From: Scylla paramamosain
Lineage: Eukaryota > Arthropoda > Malacostraca > Decapoda > Portunidae
Length of the DNA: 64,000 nucleotides
Assembly: GCF_035594125.1 (NCBI RefSeq)
Contig: NC_087158.1
Span: 4,475,001 to 4,539,000 of the forward strand
Direction: 5' to 3'
Shown here piece after piece: positions 11,656 through 21,763 of this stretch. The first letter of the stretch is position 1. Each line of letters opens with the position of its first letter. The position numbers and the translations under genes were made by a program. A model generated the notes under the pieces. The model was not told where the DNA came from. It ran no database searches and was given only the letters and a program-made list of their open reading frames with translations.

Positions 11656-13319
11656 ATGGCCAGCAAGGCATGGCCTGGGGTATTCATGTGTCAAGGACAT
11701 TGGGGCGGCAGCACCACACTGCCTATACTATACGCATTGTCAAATGTACCTGAAGATATACAGTGTCGCTGTTCCATCATTAAATTGAAAGCCATTAAAA
11801 AAAAACATGCAGTCATCTATGACAACTTAAGCACCATGCCCGCCGAGGATTTTCTCATGGTGGGAAACGGCTTAGCTTCCTTGGAAGACATGGACATTGT
11901 TGAGGACCCTCATCCCGCACCATCTACCCAGGGCAGTCAACAGAATACTGACACTACTGACCAGCCTTCACTTAGACGCGCCTCCGTTCCTGCCCCAGAC
12001 TCCAGACAAAGATGCCACCTGCTGTTCCCCCCTGGCCATGGAAAGACCACCAGTGAACTGTTCAGCTGGTTTGCAGCCTTGCTTAAACAACACCCGGACC
12101 TGCAACCGCTCTACAAGGAGGGAAGGAAACAGCCCTACATCACGGTGAGCTCTGAATCCTCCTTTATACCACCCTGGTGAGTGAAGGCTTCATGGACGTT
12201 GTTACGGAGTGCCCTGGTGAGGAGGGCACTCACATGGTCATCATACATGGTGTGTCGACCCACATTAATGTTAACCTTATTGAGGTACCAGCTGACTTTC
12301 ATGGCCTCAAGAGGAGGATGCTGGGGCAGAAGCCAAGGCCTCAACTGTTGGGCGTGGTGACTAGGAAGGTGCCAAGTTAAGTGCATCTCCTAGGCCTTGG
12401 ACGTCGGCGTGTGGAGCGGTACACGCCAGAGCCGGACCTATGTCACCACTGCAGTCGCTGGGGCCACAAGGAGTGGCGTTGCCAGTCTGCTCCTCTGTGT
12501 AGATATTGTGCTGGTTCCCACAAGTCAGTGCAGTGCCTGGACAAGATCAAGGAGGGCACCAAAATTCCTCCTCACTGCTGCAACTGTGGGGGTGATCACA
12601 ACGCCCACTCCATCCTCTGCACTGTCAGGCCTTGGCCCCACAGGGAACCTGCCACTGATGAGGTGACTCGGCCCAGACTCGTGTTCCGCCAGGTTCCACC
12701 TCATACCAATGCTTGGACGAATAGGCCTTCATTCCTGTCTGCTGCCTCTCACCTGCCCCAGCCTTCCTACTCCACCACTGGCACTTCCGCCGTATCTGCA
12801 GTGTTCCCGCCTCTGCCGCAGTACACTGCTACAGTGCCCTCTGCATCTGCCACAACAGTGCCCCAGCTTGGGGGTACTCGGGAGCTGCCTGCCACTAACT
12901 CCACCCAGCAACTCATGGTAGTGGTGAACGCACTAGCTGCTAAAGTGGACAATCTCTCTGAAACAGTCTCTGCCCTCAGTAATCAGTTTGCCACTTTTAA
13001 GAAGAAGCAGCAACAAACAGTGCCTGGTGGGACGCCCTCTGTGGCCCCCACCCCATGTCCAGTCAGTGATGCTAAGCAGGACCAGGGAGACAGTGATGTG
13101 TGCCTGCAGAATGTGTGTGACCCACCCCAGGTAGAGGACAATACTGCAGGGCAGTGTGCGGGTGCCGCTGCACCCTCTCCGAGGAAGGCTGCCCCACCAA
13201 GCCAGTCACAAGAGCCACGTGACAACCCCGGGACCCCTCAGGGATGGCTCCTGCTTCTCCTGTCTCAGAGGACAAGTCATCTGAGGCAGACCGTGATGGG
13301 GATGTCGCCAGTGGTTTGA
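11656..13319 (+). pseudogene. LINE-C ORF1 (gag-like, three zinc knuckles)
   Basis: The ORF1 product binds element RNA in related LINEs. The N-terminal part begins MASKAWPGVF. A frame change occurs near 12,170 and an in-frame TAA at 12,378-12,380, so the copy is broken. After the stop, three clustered zinc knuckles are visible: CHHCSRWGHKEWRC, CRYCAGSHKSVQC and CNCGGDHNAHSILC. A Pro/Ser/Thr-rich tail follows, with a possible short coiled coil around VDNLSETVSALSNQF. It ends at 13,319, just before ORF2. Knuckle spacing fits the gag-like ORF1 of Jockey/I-type LINEs. Confidence 0.8.
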
Positions 13320-13335
13320 GGAGCAGACTGTTATC

Positions 13336-15560
13336 ATGGGTGGCCTTAATGCCAGGCATAAGGAATTAGGAAGTCATCTCACCACCAGTGCTAATGGTGT
13401 GCGCTGGAAGGCTTCCCTTGACACCACAGACACAGCAATGTTCTCTGGGGAACATGCACCCACACATGTACAAGGAGGCAGACTTGACTATGTAGCCCTT
13501 ATCAATATGCCAACATATACTGCCGAAACCCTTCTTGTCAGGTCTTTGCTAAGTGACCACTTTACCCTGGAGATGACCTAACCAGTGCAGTCCGCCCCGG
13601 CAGTGCCCAGGAAGTGCCTGATGGTGCCACCATCCAGGATGGTGGGCCTCATTGTCCATGTGGTGGCGTGGTACTCTGCTGTGAAGGGCTCCTTTGCCGA
13701 TGCAGAGGCACTGTACGACAGACTGCTACACACCATCGACGGATTCATTGCGACTCCAAGGGATCTGGCAAGAACCCACGCTCCACGCCGCTGGACTTAC
13801 ACTACCGACCCTGTGATCCTGAAATTCCAACAGACGCTCGCTACCTACCAGAGACATTGGCAGCTTAACCCAGCAGACACAGAGTCACGGGATGCTATGG
13901 TTACTGTGGCTCGACACCTCACGGATCTGAGACAGCAGGAAAGAAAGAAGTACTGGGTCTCCTTCCTGGACCTGGTGTGCAAGACCCGGTCCCTCTGGGA
14001 GGTGTGGCACCATGTCAACAGTGTCCGGGGTAAGCCCAGGCGGCAGGTGTGTGACCCTGATCCTGCCAGCAGGGCACGAAAACTCGTCCTGCAGTGGAAG
14101 GAAGCCTCATCCTTCTCTGGCCTTCCTGTGGAACACCAGGAGGTACTCGACCGGCAAAGACCACAAAGGATGGAGTTGATTCACCACAGCGTTTCTCTGT
14201 CAGATGACACCTGTGTTCCTATCACACATGATGAACTTCTCTCAGCAGTTAAATTGGGCAAGTCAACAGCTCCTGGCAAGAATGGCATCACCTATGACAT
14301 CCTCAATGCCCTTTTCGAGTTAAAGGTAGACAACTCTGTCTTAGACCTATTTAACATGTCTCTCACTGCAGGCAAGCTTTCCCACTCCTGGAAAACAGCC
14401 ATTATCATCCCAATCCCCAAAAGGGGGTTGCACCTTTCGCCCATTTCTCTCACCGGCTGTCTGTGTGAGATGATGGAACAGGTAATATTGAACAGGCTTA
14501 TATATAAGGTGGGCCATGTACTCTCTGGCAATGTGCATGGCTTCCTAAAAGGTCATTCTACAAGTCATTGTTTTGTTGAGTGCCTTATAAATAAGGATGC
14601 TACTTCCAGGGCTTTTGTTGATCTGAAGGGTGCCTTCGACTGGGCCAACAAAGATGTTATTATGGAGGAACTCATTCTCAAAGGTGTTAAAGGTAGATTA
14701 TTAGGATGGATCAGGGACTCTTTGTACAGTAGAACAGCACAGGTTTGGTTTCAAGGTGCAGTCTCCTCTGAGGAAGTCTTTGAGCTTGGAACACCACAGG
14801 GTGGAATCCTTAGTCCCATGCTTTTTAACGTTTTAATGGACAAAATTGCATGTTGTTCCTTCCTGCTGGTCACCCAGCCCTCATCTATGCTGACGACATA
14901 CTCCTCCAATGCCCCACACCCAGGATTCTCCAGTTAGCTCTGTCACAACTAGCAGCATTGTGTGTTCAAATGGGACTTGTGATTAATGAATGTAAAACCA
15001 AATTTCAAGCCAAATGGAAGGTCTCTCGACCGCCTACTGTAAATAATGTTCCCATCCCTAGAGTTCATACACATAAGTACCTGAGTGTACAGCTGAGTTT
15101 CAGGAAGTCACTCCACGCTGTACACTGCATTTGAGACCTCTGTCTGCCATGGCTAGCGCCACTTCGGCTGCTAGCAAACAGGGGCCTTGGGACTGGCATT
15201 CCAATCCTAAGGATTTTCTATATATCTGTCATACGGTATCTCATTGACTATGCAGCCCCTATTTTAATACATTTTAGTGCCACCCAGCTCCGTCCCCTGG
15301 AGCTTGTTCAGAATAAAGCCATGAGAATAATTTTTGGATGCCCCATGACTGCTCGGAATGAGGTCCGCTGATGTGAACTATACCTGATGAGTATTATGTG
15401 TAGGATACAGGAAATTACTTGTCGTACTATTGGTCAGATGCTATGCACGGGCTCCGATTCTATGAAGGGATCACTGACCCCCATGTATCATGATCTTCGG
15501 ATTTCTACAACTCCATACCTCAGGAAGATCTTGGGAGTTCTTACAAGTGTAGACCTGTAT
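13336..15560 (+). pseudogene. LINE-C ORF2 (endonuclease remnant and reverse transcriptase)
   Basis: The first segment (13,336-13,581) is the C-terminal end of an AP-type endonuclease (GGLNARH, THVQGGRLDYV, LSDHFTLEM). Most of the endonuclease is missing, which suggests a deletion between ORF1 and here. The next segment (13,585-14,937) covers the linker and RT with KSTAPGKNGITYDIL, AFVDLKGAFDWANKDVI and FELGTPQGGILSPMLFN. A frame change near 14,855 moves the catalytic site YADD (14,886-14,897) into another frame. The thumb region (ELVQNKAMRIIFGCPM) is readable to about 15,560. RT copies element RNA into DNA at a nicked target. Confidence 0.85.
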
Positions 15561-15657
15561 TAACATTGTTATGCCACCGCTCCAACCCGTTTGGAATCCT
15601 CACCGTGTCAGTCTTGATATTCACTCACTGCATCAGCCCAAGAGGGACTGGACCCTT

Positions 15658-16257
15658 TGTAGCGGGACACAAGTCACCGCTCCAAGCACTCCGTTTTCTA
15701 TTGTGATATTCACCCTCCCGTTTTCACTCTCTCTACGGCACAGATTTTGTCTTTCATCTCTTCTTCCTCATTCTCTTACTTGTACACATTCTGTGCACGC
15801 TTTTCGACACATGTGTTACACGTCTTCTCAATACATCATATTACTCCTTTCTTCACACAGACATACACACATACATACGCTCTCTTTTCCATATTTTTAT
15901 GTAAATCATTTTTTTATTTAGTAATTTCTGTATATATTGTTCATATTTCTACTGAATAAACTTTCTGTGTTTCTCCCCTACTTTGTAACCCCCTCCCCCC
16001 CCCTTTGACTATTGTATATCTTGATCCCCATTTTTTCATGTAACTTTCTTTAATAAACTGAAACTGAAACTGAATAAACAGTGAGAGAGAATACCCAGGC
16101 TAAATTTCCTTTGCCAGAGCTACACAGTTAAGACACTGGAAATTGTTACCCTTAAAGGACTAAACACTGCTATGACCAAGAGTCATAGTTGGGAGCCTGC
16201 ACCTCTCGCTTGAGCGGCGAATTCCGGGCGGCCAAGTAGCACCTCACCTTCGCTACC
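15658..16257 (+). repeat. Gypsy-2 5' LTR (600 bp)
   Basis: It begins TGTAGCGGGACAC and ends CACCTTCGCTACC, where the last base differs from the 3' LTR. Compared with the 3' LTR, two blocks of about 304 and 178 bases align with about six substitutions. Between them, just after CTGAATAAAC, this LTR carries 118 private bases (15,962-16,079). These end in ACTGAAACTGAAACTGAATA, a short tandem tail reminiscent of a retroposon 3' end. Confidence 0.9.
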
Positions 16258-16260
16258 CCG

Positions 16261-17151
16261 TTGTTTTTTTTTATTGAGCAGCCAAGTCCACCTTGCTGCT
16301 ATCCTCCGACCACCTGGCCAAGGCGACGCGGTCAGCTTCGGGCGAATCTTCCGGAAGCTGCCCCTTCGCCGGTGTCGTCGCCTCCAGCAGCTGCCCCTTC
16401 GCCGGTGTCGCCGCCTCCAGCAGCTGCCCCTTCGCCGGTGTCGCCGCCTCCAGCAGCTGCCCCTTCGCAGGTGTCGCCGCCTCCAGCAGCTGCCCCTTCG
16501 CAGGTGTCGCTGCCTCCAGCAGCTGCCCCTTCGCCGGTGTCGCCGCCTCCAGCAGCTGCCCCTTCGCCGGTGTCGCCGCCTCCAGCAGCTGCCCCTTCGC
16601 CGGTGTCGCCGCCTCCAGCAGCTGCCCCTTCGCCGGTGTCACCGCCTCCAGCAGCTGCCCCTTCGCCGGTGTTGCCGCCTCCACGCTGCCCGGCCGCCAC
16701 CCCGCCAGCTGCCTCCACGCTGCCTCCACGCTGCCCGGCCGCCACCCCGCCAGCCGCCCGTATGCCGCCCCCAGCCGCCCGGCCGCCCTCATGGCGCCCC
16801 CCCCCTCCCGCGGCACTCTCCAGCTGGCCCTCGCCACTGGCCAGCAGTCTCTCCCAGTCGCGGACGCTCCTTCACGTAACTCCTGCCGGCCCCTCCAGTT
16901 TCCTGCTGTTACCTGGAGCCCTCGCCACTGGCCAGCAGTCTCTCCCAGTCGCGGACGCTCCTCCACGTAACTCCTGCCGGCCCCTCCAGTTTCCTGCTGT
17001 TACCTGGAGCCCTCCCACTGGCCTCGTCCCGCCTCCATCTACAGCTCTTCATTGGGGATTACCTACGGTCCATCGCCCAGGATTAACACTGTCATCCGTG
17101 GATTACTTACAGTGCGGTGCCAAGGATAACATACAGTTCGTTCAGTGGTGA
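16261..17151 (+). other. Proline/alanine-rich open frame in Gypsy-2 leader
   Basis: A 296-codon frame rich in Pro, Ala and Ser lies between the 5' LTR and the small gag ORF. It contains no recognised domain and owes its length mainly to the 33-bp minisatellite, which leaves several frames open on both strands. A 91-bp tandem duplication follows (start points about 16,831 and 16,922), and a 40-bp one lies near 17,113-17,195. I treat it as leader or degraded gag sequence and do not call it a real protein. Confidence 0.5.
16361..16690 (+). repeat. 33-bp minisatellite, 10 units
   Basis: Ten units of CCCCTTCGCCGGTGTCG... repeat every 33 bases with only a few single-base variants. In one plus frame the unit reads PVSPPPAAAPS. 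The multiple-of-three length keeps every initially open frame open. Confidence 0.95.
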
Positions 17152-17344
17152 GTGCAGTGCCAAGGATAACGTACAGTTCGTTCAGTGGTGAGTGAAGTGA
17201 CATTGCCCGAATTCGGCATCTCTCACCGCTGTGGCACCCGGTCACACCGGCGCCTCACGCCTTCACTCCTCACCGCTGTGGCTCCCGGACTTTCCGGCGC
17301 CTGTAGTGTACTTTACACAGTCACGTGGTGGTCCACTCAGCACA

Positions 17345-17542
17345 ATGCCTGATGACGTCAACTCCGTAGCCTCCAAGCAACTTGCTGAGCTCGTCTCACA
17401 GCTTAGCCTTGAAGTGAGAGATCTTCAGAGAGAGGTCAGAGAACGCTTCTGCTCACGTTCGCGTTCTTCCTCCAGACACCACTTCCGGCGCCGCCAGCAT
17501 TCAAAAAGTAAGACGCCGGAGACTTCTAGTTTCTGCTACTAA
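17345..17542 (+). pseudogene. Gypsy-2 gag, severely shortened
   Basis: A 65-codon frame starts MPDDVNSVASKQLAELVSQ, which is typical of arthropod Gypsy gag N-termini, and has a short helical segment followed by an Arg/Ser-rich stretch. It ends in a TAA. Just downstream, in the same frame, is the end-of-gag motif HEEFGKDARNCKAPC. Arthropod Gypsy gag is usually several times longer, so an internal deletion has probably joined the start of gag to its Cys-rich end. Confidence 0.65.
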
Positions 17543-17667
17543 CATGAAGAGTTCGGGAAAGACGCAAGAAATTGTAAGGCTCCCTGTACCTTCGCCAAGT
17601 CTTTAAACCCCAACAGCGAGCACTAGCGGCGCATAGTGTTCGCGACACCTCGTCTGCGCTACTGAAG

Positions 17668-17913
17668 TTGTATGACCCTCTCTCCCAGACCAAGTTCCTC
17701 ATCGACTCTGGTGCAGACGTCAGTATCCTCCCTGCCCCTGGTGTACACCGGACGTTGCCTCCCCTCCTTCACCTTCACGCCGCCAATGGTACGGAGATTC
17801 CTGTATACAAGCGACGCACCTTGCAACTTCACCTGAACCTCCGCCGTACCTTCGAGTGGACGTTCTACGTAGCAGCTGTCACGCAACCAATTCTAGGTGC
17901 TGACTTCCTCTGA
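17668..17913 (+). pseudogene. Gypsy-2 aspartic protease, ended by TGA
   Basis: The retropepsin active site FLIDSGADVSILP is present near the start, with the later GADFL segment. The frame ends at TGA 17,911-17,913, and the RT-containing frame continues in the same register. The TGA therefore lies between protease and RT with no frameshift. Either CGA mutated to TGA or, less likely, the stop is read through. Confidence 0.85.
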
Positions 17914-17928
17914 CACTTCGGTCTCCTA

Positions 17929-20679
17929 GTGGACATCAAGGGTTGGAAGCTGCTCGATCCTCTCACCTCAATCACAACGAAGGGACAGGTCACTCATGGT
18001 GATAGCACACAGATCTCCCTCGTCAAGGCAGACCACCAGTTCTCCTCCCTGCTGAAGTCCTTCCCTACGCTGACGCAGCCGTACTCAGCCAGCAAGCCAG
18101 TCACACACCACGTCTCGCACCACATCGAGACCAAGGGACCTCCTACCCACGCCAAGGCCCGCCGCCTAGCTCCAGAGCGCGCCAGACAAGCCAAGGCAGA
18201 GTTCGAGTCCCTCATTCAGCAAGGCATCATACGGCCCAGCTCCAGCAACTGGTCTTCCGCTCTCCACATCGTGCCTAAGAAAAATGGCGAACTACGACTA
18301 TGTGGAGACTACCGCGCTCTCAACTCGCTCACCGTCGAGGACAGGTACCCAGTGCCTAACATCCAGGAGTTCTCTTCTCAGCTCTCCGGATGCACCTACT
18401 TCTCGAGGATCGACCTTGTGAAAGCTTTTCACCACATCCCCGTCCATCCAGCGGACATTCCAAAGACTGCTCTCATCACACCCTTCGGATTGTTCGAGTA
18501 CGTCAGGATGCCCTTTGGTTTGAGGAATGCCGCTCAAACCTTCCAACGCTTCATTGACGAAGTCCTTCGAGGTCTCCCCTTCTGCTTCGCGTACATCGAC
18601 GACCTCCTCATCGCCAGTCCTGACGCAGAGACGCACCAACAGCACCTCCAGCAAGTACTCACCCGTTTGCAAGACTACGGGGTGCAAGTCAACGTCGACA
18701 AGTCTGTGTTTGGGGTCCCCTCCATCACCTTCCTTGGCCACACTGTCTCCTTGGAAGGCATCACTCCACTGCAAGAAAAGTGCGAGTCCATCCAGAACTT
18801 CCCCAAGCCTACAACACAGCGCCAACTCAAGCAATTCCTGGGGATGCTGAACTACTACAACCGCTTCATCCCCAGCTGCTCACTACTTCTTCAGCCGCTC
18901 TACGCGATGATCAAGCCTTGCAAGAGAGGACAGTCCATCTCCTTAGTCTGGACTCCAGCCACTGAGGAAGCTTTCACAGCAGCAAAACAAGCTCTCAGCT
19001 CCGTCTCACCTCTCAGCTTCCCCGCCCCAGATGCCATCATCTCTATCGCCACAGACGCTTCTGACATCGGCATCGGAGCAGTTCTACAGCAGTATGTCGA
19101 CGGAGGTTGGAAACCGCTCTCTTTCTTCTCAAAGAAATTTAACAAGGCGGAATCCAAGTACAGTATTTACGACAGGGAACTTCTCGCCATCTACAAGGCC
19201 ATCAAGCGTTTCCGGTACTTCGTGGAAGGTCGCAACTTCCATGTATACACCGACCACAAGCCACTCACTTCGAAGTCCCTGCACATCAAGACCTCCTGTT
19301 CACCGCGACAACTGCGTCACATCGACTTCATCTCGCAGTTCACCACGGATTTGCGCTACGTCAAAGGTGAACACAACGCCCCAGCTGATGCTCTCTCGCG
19401 CAACATCTCTGCTGTGTCATCTTCTCCCATCGACTACACTGCCATCGCTGCTGACCAGGCCAACGATGAAGAGCTGCGGCAACTCCAAGACAACCCTGCA
19501 CTACAGATGAAGAAGATACAACTCCTAGGAACCACAGTGCACGTCTACGCTGACACTTCCACCGATTCCTGTCGGCCCTACCTGCCGAAGACCCACCGGT
19601 ATCGTGTTTTTCGTCAGCTGCAGGACCTCTCCCACCCTGGCATCCGAGCAACTCAGCAGATGATGACCTCACGCTTCATCTGGTCTGGCATCAACAAAGA
19701 CGTCAGGCTGTGGACCCGCACATGTGTCAAGTGCCAAGCCTCCAAGGTGTGGCGACACACACGCTCTCCTGCGGCCACCTTCACTCCAGTCTCTTCACGG
19801 TTCGACCACGTGCATGTCGACATCGTTGGACCACTACCCTACTCTGACGGTTACCGGTACCTTCTCACCTGCGTCGACCACTTCACACGCTGGCCGGAAG
19901 CTGCACCTTTGGCTGACATCACAACGGACTCCGTCGCACGTGCCTTCATCACTACTTGGATCTCCAGGTTCGGTGTCCCTCTCAGCCTCACTTCTGACAA
20001 TGGCAACCAGTTCGAGTCCAGTATGTGGAACAAGGTGATGTCACTACTAGGCATCCAACGCTTCAGGACAGCCAGTTACCACCCGCAGGCAAACGGCACC
20101 GTTGAGAGATTCCACCGTCAGCTGAAGTCTTCCTTAGCTGCCTCTGCCACACGTGCAGACTGGTCCCAGGCACTTCCTCTCGTCCTCCTTGGCATACGGA
20201 CATCACTAAAGGAAGACCTACACCACTCCTCCGCCGAGCTCGTTTATGGTACCAAGCTCAGGTTACCTGGCGAACTCCTTACTCCTGCACCTCGCTCTAC
20301 TCCTTGCAGCGTTCAGGACTTTGCTGCCAACCTCTCTGACTTCATGCAGCGTCTGCAGCCTGTCCAGCCTCGCACGTCTCCCTCCAAGACTTTTGTCAGC
20401 CAGGATCTGGACACTTGCACGCACGTGTTCGTCAGGGTTGACGCTGCGAAGAAGCCCCTGCAGCAGCCCTACCAAGGCCCCTTCAAAGTCCTGAGCAGGA
20501 GGAGAAAGACGGTCACTGTGGACAAGGATGGTAAGGCTGACACCATCTCCATCGACCGAGTCAAGCCTGCCTACCTCCTTCACAGTGACCCGGCCGTCAT
20601 CAACACCATCGGCCAGCACGTCGCCACCAACACCACTCGGCAAAAGAAGACGGTTATGTTCCTCCTCCCTCGTCACTAG
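17929..20679 (+). CDS. pol: Gypsy-2 pol: reverse transcriptase, RNase H, integrase
   Basis: A single uninterrupted 916-codon frame. RT (about residues 90-270) includes HIVPKKNGELRLCGDYRALN, FGLFEYVRMPFGLRNA and the catalytic YIDD (residues 222-225, bases 18,592-18,603). RNase H (about 355-480) has TDASDIGIGAVL, DRELLAIYKAIKRFRYF and YTDHKPL. Integrase (about 560-800) has the zinc-binding HPGIR ... CVKCQASK region, VDIVGPLPY and LTSDNGNQFE, then YHPQANGTVERFHRQLK, so the Asp-Asp-Glu triad looks complete. The C-terminus has a GPF-type module (YQGPFKVLSRRRKTV). The stop at 20,679 is followed by the polypurine tract. The enzyme set copies the RNA and integrates the DNA. Upstream the frame joins protease through one TGA. 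Confidence 0.95.
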   Translation: MDIKGWKLLDPLTSITTKGQVTHGDSTQISLVKADHQFSSLLKSFPTLTQPYSASKPVTHHVSHHIETKGPPTHAKARRLAPERARQAKAEFESLIQQGIIRPSSSNWSSALHIVPKKNGELRLCGDYRALNSLTVEDRYPVPNIQEFSSQLSGCTYFSRIDLVKAFHHIPVHPADIPKTALITPFGLFEYVRMPFGLRNAAQTFQRFIDEVLRGLPFCFAYIDDLLIASPDAETHQQHLQQVLTRLQDYGVQVNVDKSVFGVPSITFLGHTVSLEGITPLQEKCESIQNFPKPTTQRQLKQFLGMLNYYNRFIPSCSLLLQPLYAMIKPCKRGQSISLVWTPATEEAFTAAKQALSSVSPLSFPAPDAIISIATDASDIGIGAVLQQYVDGGWKPLSFFSKKFNKAESKYSIYDRELLAIYKAIKRFRYFVEGRNFHVYTDHKPLTSKSLHIKTSCSPRQLRHIDFISQFTTDLRYVKGEHNAPADALSRNISAVSSSPIDYTAIAADQANDEELRQLQDNPALQMKKIQLLGTTVHVYADTSTDSCRPYLPKTHRYRVFRQLQDLSHPGIRATQQMMTSRFIWSGINKDVRLWTRTCVKCQASKVWRHTRSPAATFTPVSSRFDHVHVDIVGPLPYSDGYRYLLTCVDHFTRWPEAAPLADITTDSVARAFITTWISRFGVPLSLTSDNGNQFESSMWNKVMSLLGIQRFRTASYHPQANGTVERFHRQLKSSLAASATRADWSQALPLVLLGIRTSLKEDLHHSSAELVYGTKLRLPGELLTPAPRSTPCSVQDFAANLSDFMQRLQPVQPRTSPSKTFVSQDLDTCTHVFVRVDAAKKPLQQPYQGPFKVLSRRRKTVTVDKDGKADTISIDRVKPAYLLHSDPAVINTIGQHVATNTTRQKKTVMFLLPRH

Positions 20680-20689
20680 GGGGGAATAC

Positions 20690-21763
20690 TGTAGCGGGAC
20701 ACAAGTCACCTCTCCAAGCACTCCGTTTTCTATTGTGATATTCACCCTTCCGTTTTCACTCTCTCTACGGCACAGATTTTGTCTTTCATCTCTTCTTCCT
20801 CATTCTCTTACTTGTACACATTCTGTGCACGCTTTTCGACACATGTGTTACACGTCTTCTCAATACATCATATTACTCCTTTCTTCACACAGACATACAC
20901 ACATACATACGCTCTCTTTTCCATATTTTTATGTAAATCATTTTTTTATTTAGTAATTTCTGTATATATTGTTCATGTTTCTACTGAATAAACAGTAAAA
21001 CCCAATAAATATTTTACTTTACGAAAGAGCATCTAAAACAAAACACACATTACAGCATACATTACAAGACACAAATTACATACGCATAATAACAGACAAT
21101 ATAAATAACAACAATGAGCATACATGGTTCAGGAAAACATCTAAAGCACTGGAAACTATACAACCACATCCAATATACACATAGAAATTACTAAGCACGC
21201 GAAATTAATAATAACCATAACCGCAGCCTCCTTCTAATAAGTAATAATAAGTAATGGGAGCGAGGAACCGCAAATCATGATCTGAACCAGCAAGGCGTAC
21301 AGCCCGCCACCTGTTATTCTCTCACTTTATTTCAATTTCACCAAGTCTATTCCCTCCAACTCTTAGTCTTTCCCCCCCTCCTAATTTCACCACCCTGTCT
21401 ATCCCCCCCCCCCAAAAAAAAAAAAAGAATAAACAGTCCCAGCAAGGGGGATCGCCCCTCACCTATCTACCTTCTACTTTACTTCATCCTTTCACCCTAA
21501 CTACATCTTCCTTAGCTCTACTAGCTAAACTCTCTTTCACCCAACTGTCTATCCCCACAAAAAAAAAAAAAAAAAAAGAATAAATAGTGAGAGAGAATAC
21601 CCAGGCTAAATTTCCTTTGCCAGAGCTACACAGTTAAAACACTGGAAATTGTTACCCTTAAAGGACTAAACACTGCTATGACCAAGAGTCATAGTTGGGA
21701 GCCTGCACCTCTCGCTTGAGCAGCGAATTCCGGGCGGCCAAGTAGCACCTCACCTTCGCTACA
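20690..21763 (+). repeat. Gypsy-2 3' LTR (1,074 bp, enlarged)
   Basis: It starts TGTAGCGGGACAC and ends CGCTACA, matching the 5' LTR at both ends. After the same CTGAATAAAC point where the 5' LTR has 118 private bases, this copy has about 592 different bases (20,994-21,585). These include two A-runs, each followed by GAATAAA(C/T)AGT, and a partly repeated segment of about 150 bp. LTRs should be identical on insertion, so these differences arose later or by exchange. Confidence 0.9.

Larger units (their letters stand above)
11650..15657 (+). mobile_element. LINE-C (I/Jockey-type non-LTR element), 5' portion
   Basis: A two-ORF non-LTR retrotransposon on the plus strand. It has ORF1 with zinc knuckles, then ORF2 with a partial endonuclease, RT and the post-RT region. 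It is interrupted at 15,657 by the Gypsy-2 insertion and continues at 21,764 with RNase H and the C-terminal region. The reading frame runs straight across the insertion when the duplicated CCTT is counted once. An RNase H domain after RT places it in the I-type group of LINEs. Confidence 0.85.
15658..21763 (+). mobile_element. Gypsy-2: Ty3/Gypsy LTR retrotransposon inserted in LINE-C
   Basis: The element has two LTRs with TGTAGCG...CGCTACA ends, a reduced gag, and a long pol with protease, RT, RNase H and integrase in that order. A polypurine tract (AGGGGGGAATAC) sits just before the 3' LTR. It is flanked by a 4-bp target duplication CCTT (15,654-15,657 and 21,764-21,767), which is consistent with Ty3/Gypsy integration. 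LINE-C coding sequence continues on both sides. No env-like ORF is present. LTR similarity of about 99% outside indels suggests a recent insertion. Confidence 0.93.

Noticed and set aside
16271..16970. Long open frames on both strands across the Gypsy-2 minisatellite
   Set aside because: They are open because a 33-bp stop-free unit is repeated. No domain, and five frames cannot all be coding.
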